Origin: Archangium minus
Lineage (GTDB): Bacteria > Myxococcota > Myxococcia > Myxococcales > Myxococcaceae
Direction of reading: 5' to 3'
Assembly: GCF_044360475.1 (NCBI RefSeq)
Contig: NZ_CP043494.1
Coordinates: 12,400,001 to 12,464,000, forward strand
DNA length: 64,000 nt
A model generated the notes under the pieces. That model saw only the letters and a list, made by a program, of their open reading frames with translations. It had not been told where the DNA came from and did not search any database. A program made the position numbers and the translations under genes. Shown here one piece after another: positions 40,839 through 48,178 of the stretch (position 1 is its first letter; every line of letters begins with the position of its first letter).

Positions 40839-43115
40839 ATGTCTTCCACCAAGGCCAGCAGGACGGGCATCCGCTCGACGAAGGGTGTTTCAGGAGGGGT
40901 GCGCGGCGCGCTGTGGCCCTGGGGACAGACGGCGGTAGGTCTCGCCTCGGCGCTGGCGGCAAGTGGCGCGCTCGCGCAGGAGGCGACGCCTCCCGCGGAT
41001 GCACCGCGTGCCGAGCAGTCGGCACCGGCCTCCCAGCCATCGCCGGAGGGCGCCCAGGACAAGTTCGTGCTGCCCACGGTCCAGGTGCAGGAGGAGGCGG
41101 AGAGCTACAACACCCCGGAGAGCACGCTCACGCGTCTGCCCAAGCCGCTCGTCGACACGCCGCAGACCGTCACCGTGGTTCCCGAGACAATCATCGAGGA
41201 GCAGCGGGCCACGACGGTGCGCGAGGCCCTGCGCAACGTCTCCGGCATCACCGTCAGCGCGGGTGAGGGTGGCCGCCAGGGAGACATCTTCATCCTCCGT
41301 GGCTTCTCGGCGCAGACCGACACCTTCCGCGATGGTGTGCGCGACCTGGGCTGGTTCACGCGCGACACCTTCAACCTTGGAGGCGTCGAGGTCTTCTTCG
41401 GGCCCTCCGCCGTGCTCTTCGGACGCGGCTCGACGGGCGGCGCGGTCAACCTCGTCACCAAGCGGCCGACGAAGCGGTCCACCCGGGAAGTGAGCCTGAC
41501 GGGCGGCACGGCACCTTGGGGCCGCCTCGACCTGGACGTCAACCAGGTGCTCAGCGAGGACGTGCAGCTGCGCATCAACGCGGCGGGGCAGCTCGCCCAG
41601 ACAGCGGGCCGTGACGGCGCCGAGCAGAACCGTGCCGCGGTCACTCCCGCCGCGCGCATCGCGCTGGGACAGAACACCACGCTCGACCTCGACTACCTCT
41701 ACCAGCGGGAAGAGGGCATCCCGGACCACGGTCAGCCCTACTTCAATGGCTACCCGCTCACGAACAGCCTCGGCGTTCCGCGCGACACCTTCTATGGCGT
41801 GGCGGGCTCGGACACCTTGAGGGTGAATGCCCACGTCGCCACCGGGCGCATCCAGCACCGGTTCGGCGGCGACACGGTGCTGACGAACACGTTGCGCTTT
41901 GGCTCGGTGGATCGCTTCGCCCGGCCCACGTCGCCGCGCGGGCTCTCGCCGGCCACCGCCCCCGTGACTGTCGGACGGGAGCGCTACGAGCTCGAAACGG
42001 ACAACGCCAACCTCATCAACCAGACGGATTTCCGCGGGGTCTTCCAGACCGGAATCCTGCGGCACACCGCGAATGCCGGGCTCGAGCTGTCCTGGGAGAC
42101 GCGCAACCAGTACCGCAGCAACCTGCGCGCGGTGGATCTGTCCACCGGGCCGAACCTCCCCGCCGACCTGTTCGAGCCGGAGCCCTCGCCCGACCTCTCC
42201 CCGCTCACCCGAGTCTTCAGCACCTCCAATGAGTCCCGGCAGTGGAACATCGGGGCCTATGCCTCGGAGCAGCTTGAGATCTCCCGCTATGTCGAGCTCC
42301 TCGGTTCCGCGCGCTTCGACGTCTTCGACACTGACTACACGTCGGAGAACGCCGCGAGACAGGTGACGCGGTTGGAGAACCAGGACGCGTTCTTCAACTG
42401 GCGTGCTGGCGTCGTTGTCCACCCGCTGGAGAAGACGAGCCTCTACGCCATGTACGGCACCTCCGCCAATCCCTCGGCGGAGGCCGGCACGATCGCCACT
42501 GGGACGGAGAGTCTCGAGCCGGAGCGCAACGTCATTTATGAGGTCGGCGCCAAGGCGGACCTGCTCGAGGAGCGGCTGGGCCTGACCGCGGCGGTCTTCC
42601 GCATCGACAAGACGAACGCGCGCGTGCCGAACACGGACCCCGAGGGGCCGCCGCAAATCCTCGAGGGTGCGCAGCGGGTGCAGGGCTTCAATGTTGGCAT
42701 CGCCGGCACCCTCACCCAGCGCTGGAGGGTGCTCGCCAACTACACCCACATGGACTCGGAGATCCGCGCGCACACCAACGACTATCTCGAGGGCCAGCCG
42801 CTGCCGAACACGCCCAAGCGCAGCCTGTCGCTCTGGACGACCGTCAACCCGCTGGACAACCTCACGTTCGGTGGCGGCGCCGTCTACCAGGACGTGACGA
42901 CGGTGAACAATCCCACCGCGGCCAACGTGGCGTTCAACAAGGTGCCCAACTTCTGGCGCTTCGATGCCTTCGCCAGCTACGCGTGGGGCAAGTTGGATCT
43001 CCAGCTCAACGTGAACAACATCACGAACGAGCTCTACTACGACCAGTACTACGGCGGGCATGCGGTTCCCGCCGAGGCGCGCTCGGCGAGCCTGACCGCC
43101 CGGTATCGCTTCTAG
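40839..43115 (+). CDS. TonB-dependent catecholate siderophore receptor (Fiu/PiuA-like)
   Basis: 758 residues from the ATG at 40839, with GAGGGG eight bases upstream. Signal peptide ends SGALAQ. The plug domain opens LVDTPQTVTVVPETIIEEQR and contains ALRNVSGITVSAGEGG, then IFILRGFSAQTDTFRDGV and VFFGPSAVLFGRGSTGGAVN. The barrel of about 550 residues ends ARSASLTARYRF, a canonical C-terminal Phe. A TonB box is not obvious. The plug resembles Fiu/PiuA/CirA catecholate receptors. Its own Fur box plus tonB, PepSY and the PiuC-type gene upstream make this a complete ferric-catechol uptake module without a visible inner-membrane transporter. Confidence 0.93.
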   Translation: MSSTKASRTGIRSTKGVSGGVRGALWPWGQTAVGLASALAASGALAQEATPPADAPRAEQSAPASQPSPEGAQDKFVLPTVQVQEEAESYNTPESTLTRLPKPLVDTPQTVTVVPETIIEEQRATTVREALRNVSGITVSAGEGGRQGDIFILRGFSAQTDTFRDGVRDLGWFTRDTFNLGGVEVFFGPSAVLFGRGSTGGAVNLVTKRPTKRSTREVSLTGGTAPWGRLDLDVNQVLSEDVQLRINAAGQLAQTAGRDGAEQNRAAVTPAARIALGQNTTLDLDYLYQREEGIPDHGQPYFNGYPLTNSLGVPRDTFYGVAGSDTLRVNAHVATGRIQHRFGGDTVLTNTLRFGSVDRFARPTSPRGLSPATAPVTVGRERYELETDNANLINQTDFRGVFQTGILRHTANAGLELSWETRNQYRSNLRAVDLSTGPNLPADLFEPEPSPDLSPLTRVFSTSNESRQWNIGAYASEQLEISRYVELLGSARFDVFDTDYTSENAARQVTRLENQDAFFNWRAGVVVHPLEKTSLYAMYGTSANPSAEAGTIATGTESLEPERNVIYEVGAKADLLEERLGLTAAVFRIDKTNARVPNTDPEGPPQILEGAQRVQGFNVGIAGTLTQRWRVLANYTHMDSEIRAHTNDYLEGQPLPNTPKRSLSLWTTVNPLDNLTFGGGAVYQDVTTVNNPTAANVAFNKVPNFWRFDAFASYAWGKLDLQLNVNNITNELYYDQYYGGHAVPAEARSASLTARYRF

Positions 43116-43125
43116 GTGCTTAGCG

Positions 43126-43156
43126 CAGGGCGACCCCCTCTCCTGAGGGGAGGTCC
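43126..43156 (+). terminator. possible hairpin after the receptor gene
   Basis: GGCGACCCCCTCTCC-TGA-GGGGAGGTC forms an imperfect stem of about ten pairs just past the receptor stop. There is no T-run. The rest of 43157-43304 shows nothing recognisable. Confidence 0.3.
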
Positions 43157-43304
43157 CACTGTAATGCCAGAGGGACCCCCCCGAGAGCCGAACGACCCTT
43201 CCAGGGTTGGAGGACCGCCCAGAAGAAAGGCAGGCGAACGCACCATGCCCACTCTGGGTGGACTCCCCGCAGGATGCTCCAGGTCAGCCGGCCCTGATGG
43301 GGGT

Positions 43305-44375
43305 TCACTGAATTGGGGGCAATAGCCGTAGCAGTTCCTTGCAATCCTGCACTACGGAGGATTCCTCCACACGAGGTAGTACGGTGCGACGAATGACTTC
43401 GCGAACATCCGCACTCACCTCGTGGAGTTTCCCATGATAGGTTTGTGACTTCAGGGTGCAGACCACGTAACTGAGCACTCCCGGATCCAATTCATTCCGA
43501 GCCATGGATAAAATGGCGCGAACCGTTGTGGGCTGTAGTGTGACGGGCTCCAGACGCTCGTCGCGAGGAGGCAGCGGCTCGCCAGGAACAAACCCAACCT
43601 TGTACGCCGGTAGGCCAAGTGCGCTCAGGACGTTGATGCGCACGTAACGATCATCTTCGGCCAAGTGAGATACAAGGTCGGCCTCGACGACGAGTTGCGT
43701 GCGGAGTTGGAAAAGAGCTCGTGCGGCATCTGCCTGAAGGCTCGGTTCGTCGAGGTACAGAGTCTCTCCCAACTTGAGCCGGTACCGCACCGCATCCATC
43801 CAGGGGGCGTTCAGATCAATGGAAACGTCCTCCAACATGGAGTCCTCGATTCCCGTACCGGAGAGCAAACCATTGCCAAGCACCCGCAACCGCGCACCTC
43901 GCGCTACCGCGGGCTCCGTCCGCAACCGGCGGATGTGGATGTTCTCGAAGGAGCCGGTACGGGCTCCGGCCACGATGACCGCCTTCTCCAACTGTTCATA
44001 GAGCCGGCTCTGTAGGGTGTTGGGCTCGCGTAGCGTAGAACCGCCTGACGACCCAGCCAGGAATACTTCGATTGGAAGTTTCTGTGCGGTGGAATCATCT
44101 GCCAATTGGCCGGTCTTATCGCTAGTGGCAACCAAAGGAGCCACTGGTACCACGCGCTCAGCCATCAATCGAAAGCGAGCGGACTTGTCCAGGGCAAAGC
44201 TCAAATCATCGGGCGTCAACCATTCCCATTTCGGTGAGAGCAGGAGTGCCTCGAGAACATCATGAAGAGCCAACCCCTCCTCCTGGAGCGGCTTGGGCAA
44301 CCCATAATGCGCTGGATGCATGAAGAGTCGCTCGATCTCGGCATCCAGCTTTGGGAACAACGTTGGAATGAGCAT
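43305..44375 (-). CDS. unknown protein, last gene of the T6SS-like cargo operon
   Basis: 356 residues from the ATG at 44375 (GGAGAG six bases before; the frame extends to 44399). No signal peptide or membrane helix. The N-terminal part (PTLFPKLDAEIERLFMHPAH, then PLQEEGLALHDVLEALLLSP) is helical; the C-terminal ~130 residues are short helices (YVRINVLSALGLPAYKVGF, RAILSMARNELDPGVLSYVV) reminiscent of HEAT-like repeats. I do not recognise the family. Directly after a small toxin-like gene with 27 bases between, it could be the immunity protein or an adaptor. Base composition is visibly less GC-rich than the flanks. Confidence 0.5.
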   Translation of the reverse strand: MLIPTLFPKLDAEIERLFMHPAHYGLPKPLQEEGLALHDVLEALLLSPKWEWLTPDDLSFALDKSARFRLMAERVVPVAPLVATSDKTGQLADDSTAQKLPIEVFLAGSSGGSTLREPNTLQSRLYEQLEKAVIVAGARTGSFENIHIRRLRTEPAVARGARLRVLGNGLLSGTGIEDSMLEDVSIDLNAPWMDAVRYRLKLGETLYLDEPSLQADAARALFQLRTQLVVEADLVSHLAEDDRYVRINVLSALGLPAYKVGFVPGEPLPPRDERLEPVTLQPTTVRAILSMARNELDPGVLSYVVCTLKSQTYHGKLHEVSADVREVIRRTVLPRVEESSVVQDCKELLRLLPPIQ

Positions 44376-44402
44376 GTTCTCTCCTGTGGTCCGCGCCACG
44401 GT

Positions 44403-44915
44403 TCACAAACTTTTGATGACCTTCCCTGTCCTGTCGAAGACCTCGTACTTGGCACCGCCCGCGGCATGTCCCTGCTGCTCAAAATTCTTCTTCGTCTCCT
44501 TGAGGTTCTTTTCGTTGGGCTGGTAATGACCCGAGAAGTTGTCCGCCCGTGTGATTTTACCCTCCTCGTTGGTCTCGCACTCACCGGCTCCGATGACAGC
44601 CTCTCCTGCACCGAGCATGGAGTGCGGCAACGTCGCTCTGCCTCTGTTACGCTGATTCAGGTCGTTTTTCGGTCGGGGTGAAAAGACGAAAGTGTGATCA
44701 GCTTTCTTGACGTAGACAAGCTCTTTGTTGGTGGGTGGTGTATCCCAGAGCGCGTAGCTCACACTCTTCCCATCCTTCGTCCCGTTCTTGTGATCGTACC
44801 CGTGACGCTTGTCGCGCTCGATGCTGTCGGCCTTGGGCTGCCGGAGATCCTCTTCCTTGAAATCATCGGTGTTCCCCTTACCGCCTTTGGCCGAGCCCTG
44901 TTTGATCTTGCCCAA
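44403..44915 (-). CDS. small toxin-like protein (candidate T6SS effector)
   Basis: 170 residues from a TTG at 44915, supported by AGGAGG six bases upstream, inside the end of the PAAR gene. The N-terminal ~70 residues are Lys/Asp-rich (KGGKGNTDDFKEEDLRQPKA) without a signal peptide. The C-terminal ~80 hold HSMLGAGEAVIGAGE and, after GKITRADNFSGHYQPNEKNL, a helix. I have seen this H-S-x-L...AGE...SGHYxP pattern at the C-termini of polymorphic secreted proteins but cannot name its activity. Position directly after a PAAR-like gene makes it the likely cargo. Confidence 0.5.
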   Translation of the reverse strand: MGKIKQGSAKGGKGNTDDFKEEDLRQPKADSIERDKRHGYDHKNGTKDGKSVSYALWDTPPTNKELVYVKKADHTFVFSPRPKNDLNQRNRGRATLPHSMLGAGEAVIGAGECETNEEGKITRADNFSGHYQPNEKNLKETKKNFEQQGHAAGGAKYEVFDRTGKVIKSL

Positions 44916-44925
44916 GCAGCCCTCC

Positions 44926-45306
44926 TCAGAAGCAATTGCCCTTGTTCTGGGTCATCGGATCCGAGCGGCGCACGACATTTTTTCCCTCCACCTTCACGTC
45001 GAAGGAGTAAAGCACCGGTTCGGCCTTGCCTTTGATGCAGCCCGAAGCGACCCCACCCGCCGAACCGGCCTCATCACCGCTGCTCATATTGATGCAACTC
45101 CCTTTCAGCAGTATGGAATTTCCTTCGACCGTCACGCTCTTGCTCCCTCCAGACACCTGAGAGGAAAGAGCCATATTCGGGTAAGGGACCGGGACAGGTC
45201 CACCGGGGCTGGGGGTTTTGCAGACATCCATCTGTGTTTGCACGACCCCCATGCTCCCTTTGTGCACCACTGTTTCCGGAGCATTGACCGCAACAGTGAC
45301 GGGCAT
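44926..45306 (-). CDS. DUF4150 PAAR-like spike protein
   Basis: 126 residues from the ATG at 45306, eight bases after AGGAGG. The family pattern is clear: VNAPETVVHKGSMGVVQTQM, DVCKTPSPGGPVPVPYPNMA, then SGDEAGSAGGVASGCIKG and FDVKVEGKNVVRRSDPMTQN. PAAR-like domains cap the VgrG trimer of type VI secretion systems and carry effectors. Several Cys residues sit at the conserved positions. The gene begins five bases past the DUF2169 stop and ends ten bases before the effector start. Confidence 0.85.
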   Translation of the reverse strand: MPVTVAVNAPETVVHKGSMGVVQTQMDVCKTPSPGGPVPVPYPNMALSSQVSGGSKSVTVEGNSILLKGSCINMSSGDEAGSAGGVASGCIKGKAEPVLYSFDVKVEGKNVVRRSDPMTQNKGNCF

Positions 45307-45310
45307 ATGT

Positions 45311-46339
45311 CTAGCCTCCTGTGGAACTACGGAAGTGAACCTCGGCACGCGCTTCATCCGAGGCCTCGTTCATCAAGACAGGGTACTTGCAGCGCCAGAC
45401 AAGCGAGAGCCGCCGCATGGCAAAGCTGAATACGACCGTGTCGAGAACACCGGGAACTCGGAGTAATCGGCGCCTACTCTGCACGTGAAAGGTCACAGCA
45501 ACATCGGGCAAGTGGAACTGCTCGGTACCTTTTTTCGTAAGATTCACGGCCCGCACGAGTTCTCCACCTCGAAGGTGGGTGGCATGCACGAGTTCCGGTG
45601 GCGCTCCCTGGAAGTAGTGATAATCGAAGTCTTCCGGAGGAAGGGGGCGCCGGTACTTTCTCCAGGCATCATCATAGGTACCCGCATGGCGCAGCCGTGG
45701 CATCCAACTCCGACCGATGAATCCCAACCCCTGTGGTGCGGGCTTGTCCTTCCAAGAGGTGATGAGTTCGTGCGGGTCCTCGAAATTCGGAAGTGCGAGG
45801 CCATCCAACCGCGAAGGACTCTTCACCCAGCAGCAACCCGTCCCGATGGGGTTACGAGACTCCCAGGCAGGCGCGCCGTGTTCCTGGGCGGAAGGATCGC
45901 TACCGCCAAACGCACGCTCCCAGCAGATGGGCATCTCCACGAAAGGCTGTGGATCCGATCGGGTAACGCCGGTCAACCAACTGTAACTCCACCGCCGATC
46001 TCCAAAGACCTGGAGTATCTTGCGCCGCGAGCCCACCGCGAGGAGGCATTGGCAACTCGTGGTTGGCCGCCCACCCGGGGCGAAGACTGAGCCGACGACG
46101 ACGACGTCCGTTCCTGGCTTGTAGTACGCACCATCGCTCTCATAGAGGACCGACGAGCCCGGCTCAGACAAATACTGATCGGTCTGCCATAGAGGCTCCT
46201 GCTCCTCCGCGATGCGCAGGCGTCCGCTGTCCTCCAGTGTATAGGTGGCTTTGAGGAGTGCCACCCGAACCTCAGCGCCATCACGATCCAGGACGGACTC
46301 GAGGGCACCGATAAAAGGCGAGTCATGAACGAGCTCCAT
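45311..46339 (-). CDS. DUF2169 protein, T6SS effector adaptor/chaperone
   Basis: 342 residues starting at the ATG at 46339 (MELVHDSPFIGALESVLDRD). LLKATYTLEDSGRLRIAEEQ, SFAMRRLSLVWRC and the middle GGSDPSAQEHGAPAWESRNPIG match DUF2169, a family found beside DUF4150 PAAR-like proteins and shown or proposed to load T6SS effectors. The start codon sits right after a G9 tract that also ends the preceding gene. The adjoining PAAR-like gene supports the assignment. Confidence 0.85.
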   Translation of the reverse strand: MELVHDSPFIGALESVLDRDGAEVRVALLKATYTLEDSGRLRIAEEQEPLWQTDQYLSEPGSSVLYESDGAYYKPGTDVVVVGSVFAPGGRPTTSCQCLLAVGSRRKILQVFGDRRWSYSWLTGVTRSDPQPFVEMPICWERAFGGSDPSAQEHGAPAWESRNPIGTGCCWVKSPSRLDGLALPNFEDPHELITSWKDKPAPQGLGFIGRSWMPRLRHAGTYDDAWRKYRRPLPPEDFDYHYFQGAPPELVHATHLRGGELVRAVNLTKKGTEQFHLPDVAVTFHVQSRRRLLRVPGVLDTVVFSFAMRRLSLVWRCKYPVLMNEASDEARAEVHFRSSTGG

Positions 46340-47403
46340 CGCCCCCCCCCACTGCCTCCGTCAGCGGGCTGAACACAAATGCTTCCCCTCAACCCTTCAT
46401 CCGATGAGCAGCACACCAACAGCCGCGAAGACTTGGCGTAACCTCGATATAGGGCCATGGCGGCCATCCCGAGCAGCAGCGGCACGGAGGCAGCACCAAC
46501 ATCGCCGATACAATCCGCCGGATGAATGACCTCGGGTCCCGAGAGGGTCCGCACCATGGCCAACATCCACTCATGGGAGCGACAGGGCTCGCCATTGAGG
46601 TCCGTGTACACGCGCCGAACCGTCCCACCCTCCCAACAAGCCGATTCAAGCGCGCCCAAGATGGACCGGGTAAGCCCTGTTCCTACCAGTGGCGCATCAT
46701 GAGCCAGCGGCACTGGTTCCATGGCAAGCCCAGCCCCCACGACCAGGGCAAGCGGGCGCGCGCGAGTCTCACGTACAGCCAGCTCTGACCGGAGAACCAG
46801 ACAGGCAGCAGCTTCACCAAGATTCAATCCACGGGGCTGTTGGCTTTCCCTCAAACGATGATCCTTCTCGAAATAGGCCACAGCAGAGGTATTCGACAGC
46901 GAGTCGGCACCGATGAGCAGTCCGGCAGACGCGGGCGTTCGGGCGAGCCGCTCCTGTATAGAGAGGAGAGCCCTCACCCCAGAGGCATGACCCTCAGCAT
47001 ATACCTCCAATTCCAACCGGACTTTCGGCATCGCCCGTGCGATGAGGTTGCGTACTTGAGCAACCGCTGGTGACATGTCTCCTGAACGAGCGGTCTCTCC
47101 TGTCAATAGAAACGCGTGGAGCCGATCACACGAGCCCTTTGGAATACTCGCAATCGCTTCCTCCAATGCGCCGCTCGCGAGTTCTCCCACGCGCTCCGGC
47201 GGTTTCAATCCCTCAACAAGACCGGTCACACGAGAGGCAGCAAGTGGTTCACCATGGCGATCCACCAGATCGCGTCGATATACTAGGCGCGAGATGCCCG
47301 CTCGCAGCGCAGCACAGGTACTGGGACCGTTATGCCCCACAGGAGACCTCATCCCCATTCCAGTGATGGCAACTCGCATCGGACGACCCGCCAAGCCATC
47401 CAT
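45973..47403 (-). CDS. KAS-like thiolase-fold protein, inactive; 3' end out of frame at a G9 tract
   Basis: Start ATG at 47403 with AAGGAGG seven bases upstream. Homology covers about residues 9-350 (MRVAITGMGMRSPVGHNGPS, ETARSGDMSPAVAQVRNLIA, ESACWEGGTVRRVYTDLNGE, DCIGDVGAASVPLLLGMAAM) and resembles beta-ketoacyl-ACP synthases. The nucleophile position reads EGHASGV, with no Cys, so catalysis is unlikely. Homology ends near 46360. After a run of nine G (minus strand; 46342-46350) the frame continues as non-homologous sequence to 45973, antisense in frame to the DUF2169 gene it overlaps. With eight G it would stop at 46322. Such KAS-like proteins precede DUF2169 in myxobacterial T6SS-type clusters. 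Confidence 0.6.
   Translation of the reverse strand: MDGLAGRPMRVAITGMGMRSPVGHNGPSTCAALRAGISRLVYRRDLVDRHGEPLAASRVTGLVEGLKPPERVGELASGALEEAIASIPKGSCDRLHAFLLTGETARSGDMSPAVAQVRNLIARAMPKVRLELEVYAEGHASGVRALLSIQERLARTPASAGLLIGADSLSNTSAVAYFEKDHRLRESQQPRGLNLGEAAACLVLRSELAVRETRARPLALVVGAGLAMEPVPLAHDAPLVGTGLTRSILGALESACWEGGTVRRVYTDLNGEPCRSHEWMLAMVRTLSGPEVIHPADCIGDVGAASVPLLLGMAAMALYRGYAKSSRLLVCCSSDEGLRGSICVQPADGGSGGGRWSSFMTRLLSVPSSPSWIVMALRFGWHSSKPPIHWRTADACASRRSRSLYGRPISICLSRARRSSMRAMVRTTSQERTSSSSAQSSPRVGGQPRVANASSRWARGARYSRSLEIGGGVTVG
46342..46350 (-). repeat. G9 homopolymer at the KAS/DUF2169 junction
   Basis: Nine consecutive C on the plus strand, nine G on the coding strand, three bases before the DUF2169 ATG. 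Losing one G restores an early stop (GARS then TGA at 46322-46324). Candidate slippage site or sequencing error. Confidence 0.75.
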
Positions 47404-47628
47404 AGGTCCATCCTCCTTCCTTGGGATATAACCCTAATCGAGTGCTGCCCTCAACCTGGAGCGATAGATCAGGAGCAGGCCGGGCGCAGACATAGAAGAT
47501 CCGGGAGGAGCAACTTCACGAGAGGGTCGAGTGCCCGGATGGCCTTTCCTCCGAGCCGCTGAACGTTGGTAGGCTGTCCGCTTTCACGTGGGCAGCCCCA
47601 ACACCCCTCTCGGCGGAGAACCCAGGCC

Positions 47629-48141
47629 ATGCAATTCACCCTGTCCGATCACGGGCTACCGCCCCCGCCGACGCAGTGGGGGCTCTTCCTCTTCATCAGC
47701 ATCCTCCTGGCGGTGTTTGCCCTGCTCATCGGACCGCCCCTGCTCCTGTGGCTGCGACGGAGCAGTGGGAACACCCTCGATGTGCTTCGCATCACCCCCA
47801 CATCCGCCCTTCCGGTCAGCACCTTCCAGCGTCTGCTCGAGCTCATGGGCTGGTTGCTACCCACCCTGGGACTGTTCATCTTCCTGGTGGTCACGTTGGC
47901 TGGGAGTTACTCCGCCCTGCTCATCGAGACGGAAAGAAACTTCTACATTCCCGTGCGGTGGGACTCGGAAGAAGAACCCGTCAACCCCGTGTGGGGCACG
48001 CTCTTCTTGGTGGGGCTTGTAGGTTTCTACGTATTCATGTTGTCGATGCAAAGGCCCTCCTCCACGCACGACGTGCTTCGCGTAGGTAGGAGCGTTGGAC
48101 GAGCCAGGCGGAGTCATCGCCTCGTCCGCGCAACACTCTGA
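47629..48141 (+). CDS. membrane protein, unknown
   Basis: 170 residues from the ATG at 47629. Three hydrophobic segments: WGLFLFISILLAVFALLIG, LMGWLLPTLGLFIFLVVTL, GTLFLVGLVGFYVFMLSM. The soluble loops are short and carry no motif I recognise. It is divergent from the KAS-like operon and runs into the kinase region on the same strand, overlapping the upstream extension of the kinase frame. Base composition is intermediate. Confidence 0.6.
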   Translation: MQFTLSDHGLPPPPTQWGLFLFISILLAVFALLIGPPLLLWLRRSSGNTLDVLRITPTSALPVSTFQRLLELMGWLLPTLGLFIFLVVTLAGSYSALLIETERNFYIPVRWDSEEEPVNPVWGTLFLVGLVGFYVFMLSMQRPSSTHDVLRVGRSVGRARRSHRLVRATL

Positions 48142-48178
48142 TAACCTCGAGTCACGGCGCCCCCCCGCCGCCCTCCCC

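Noticed and set aside
43305..47403. Presence of T6SS apparatus genes (tssB/C, hcp, vgrG)
   Set aside because: None was found in the window; only cargo-type genes are present, so I do not claim a complete secretion system.
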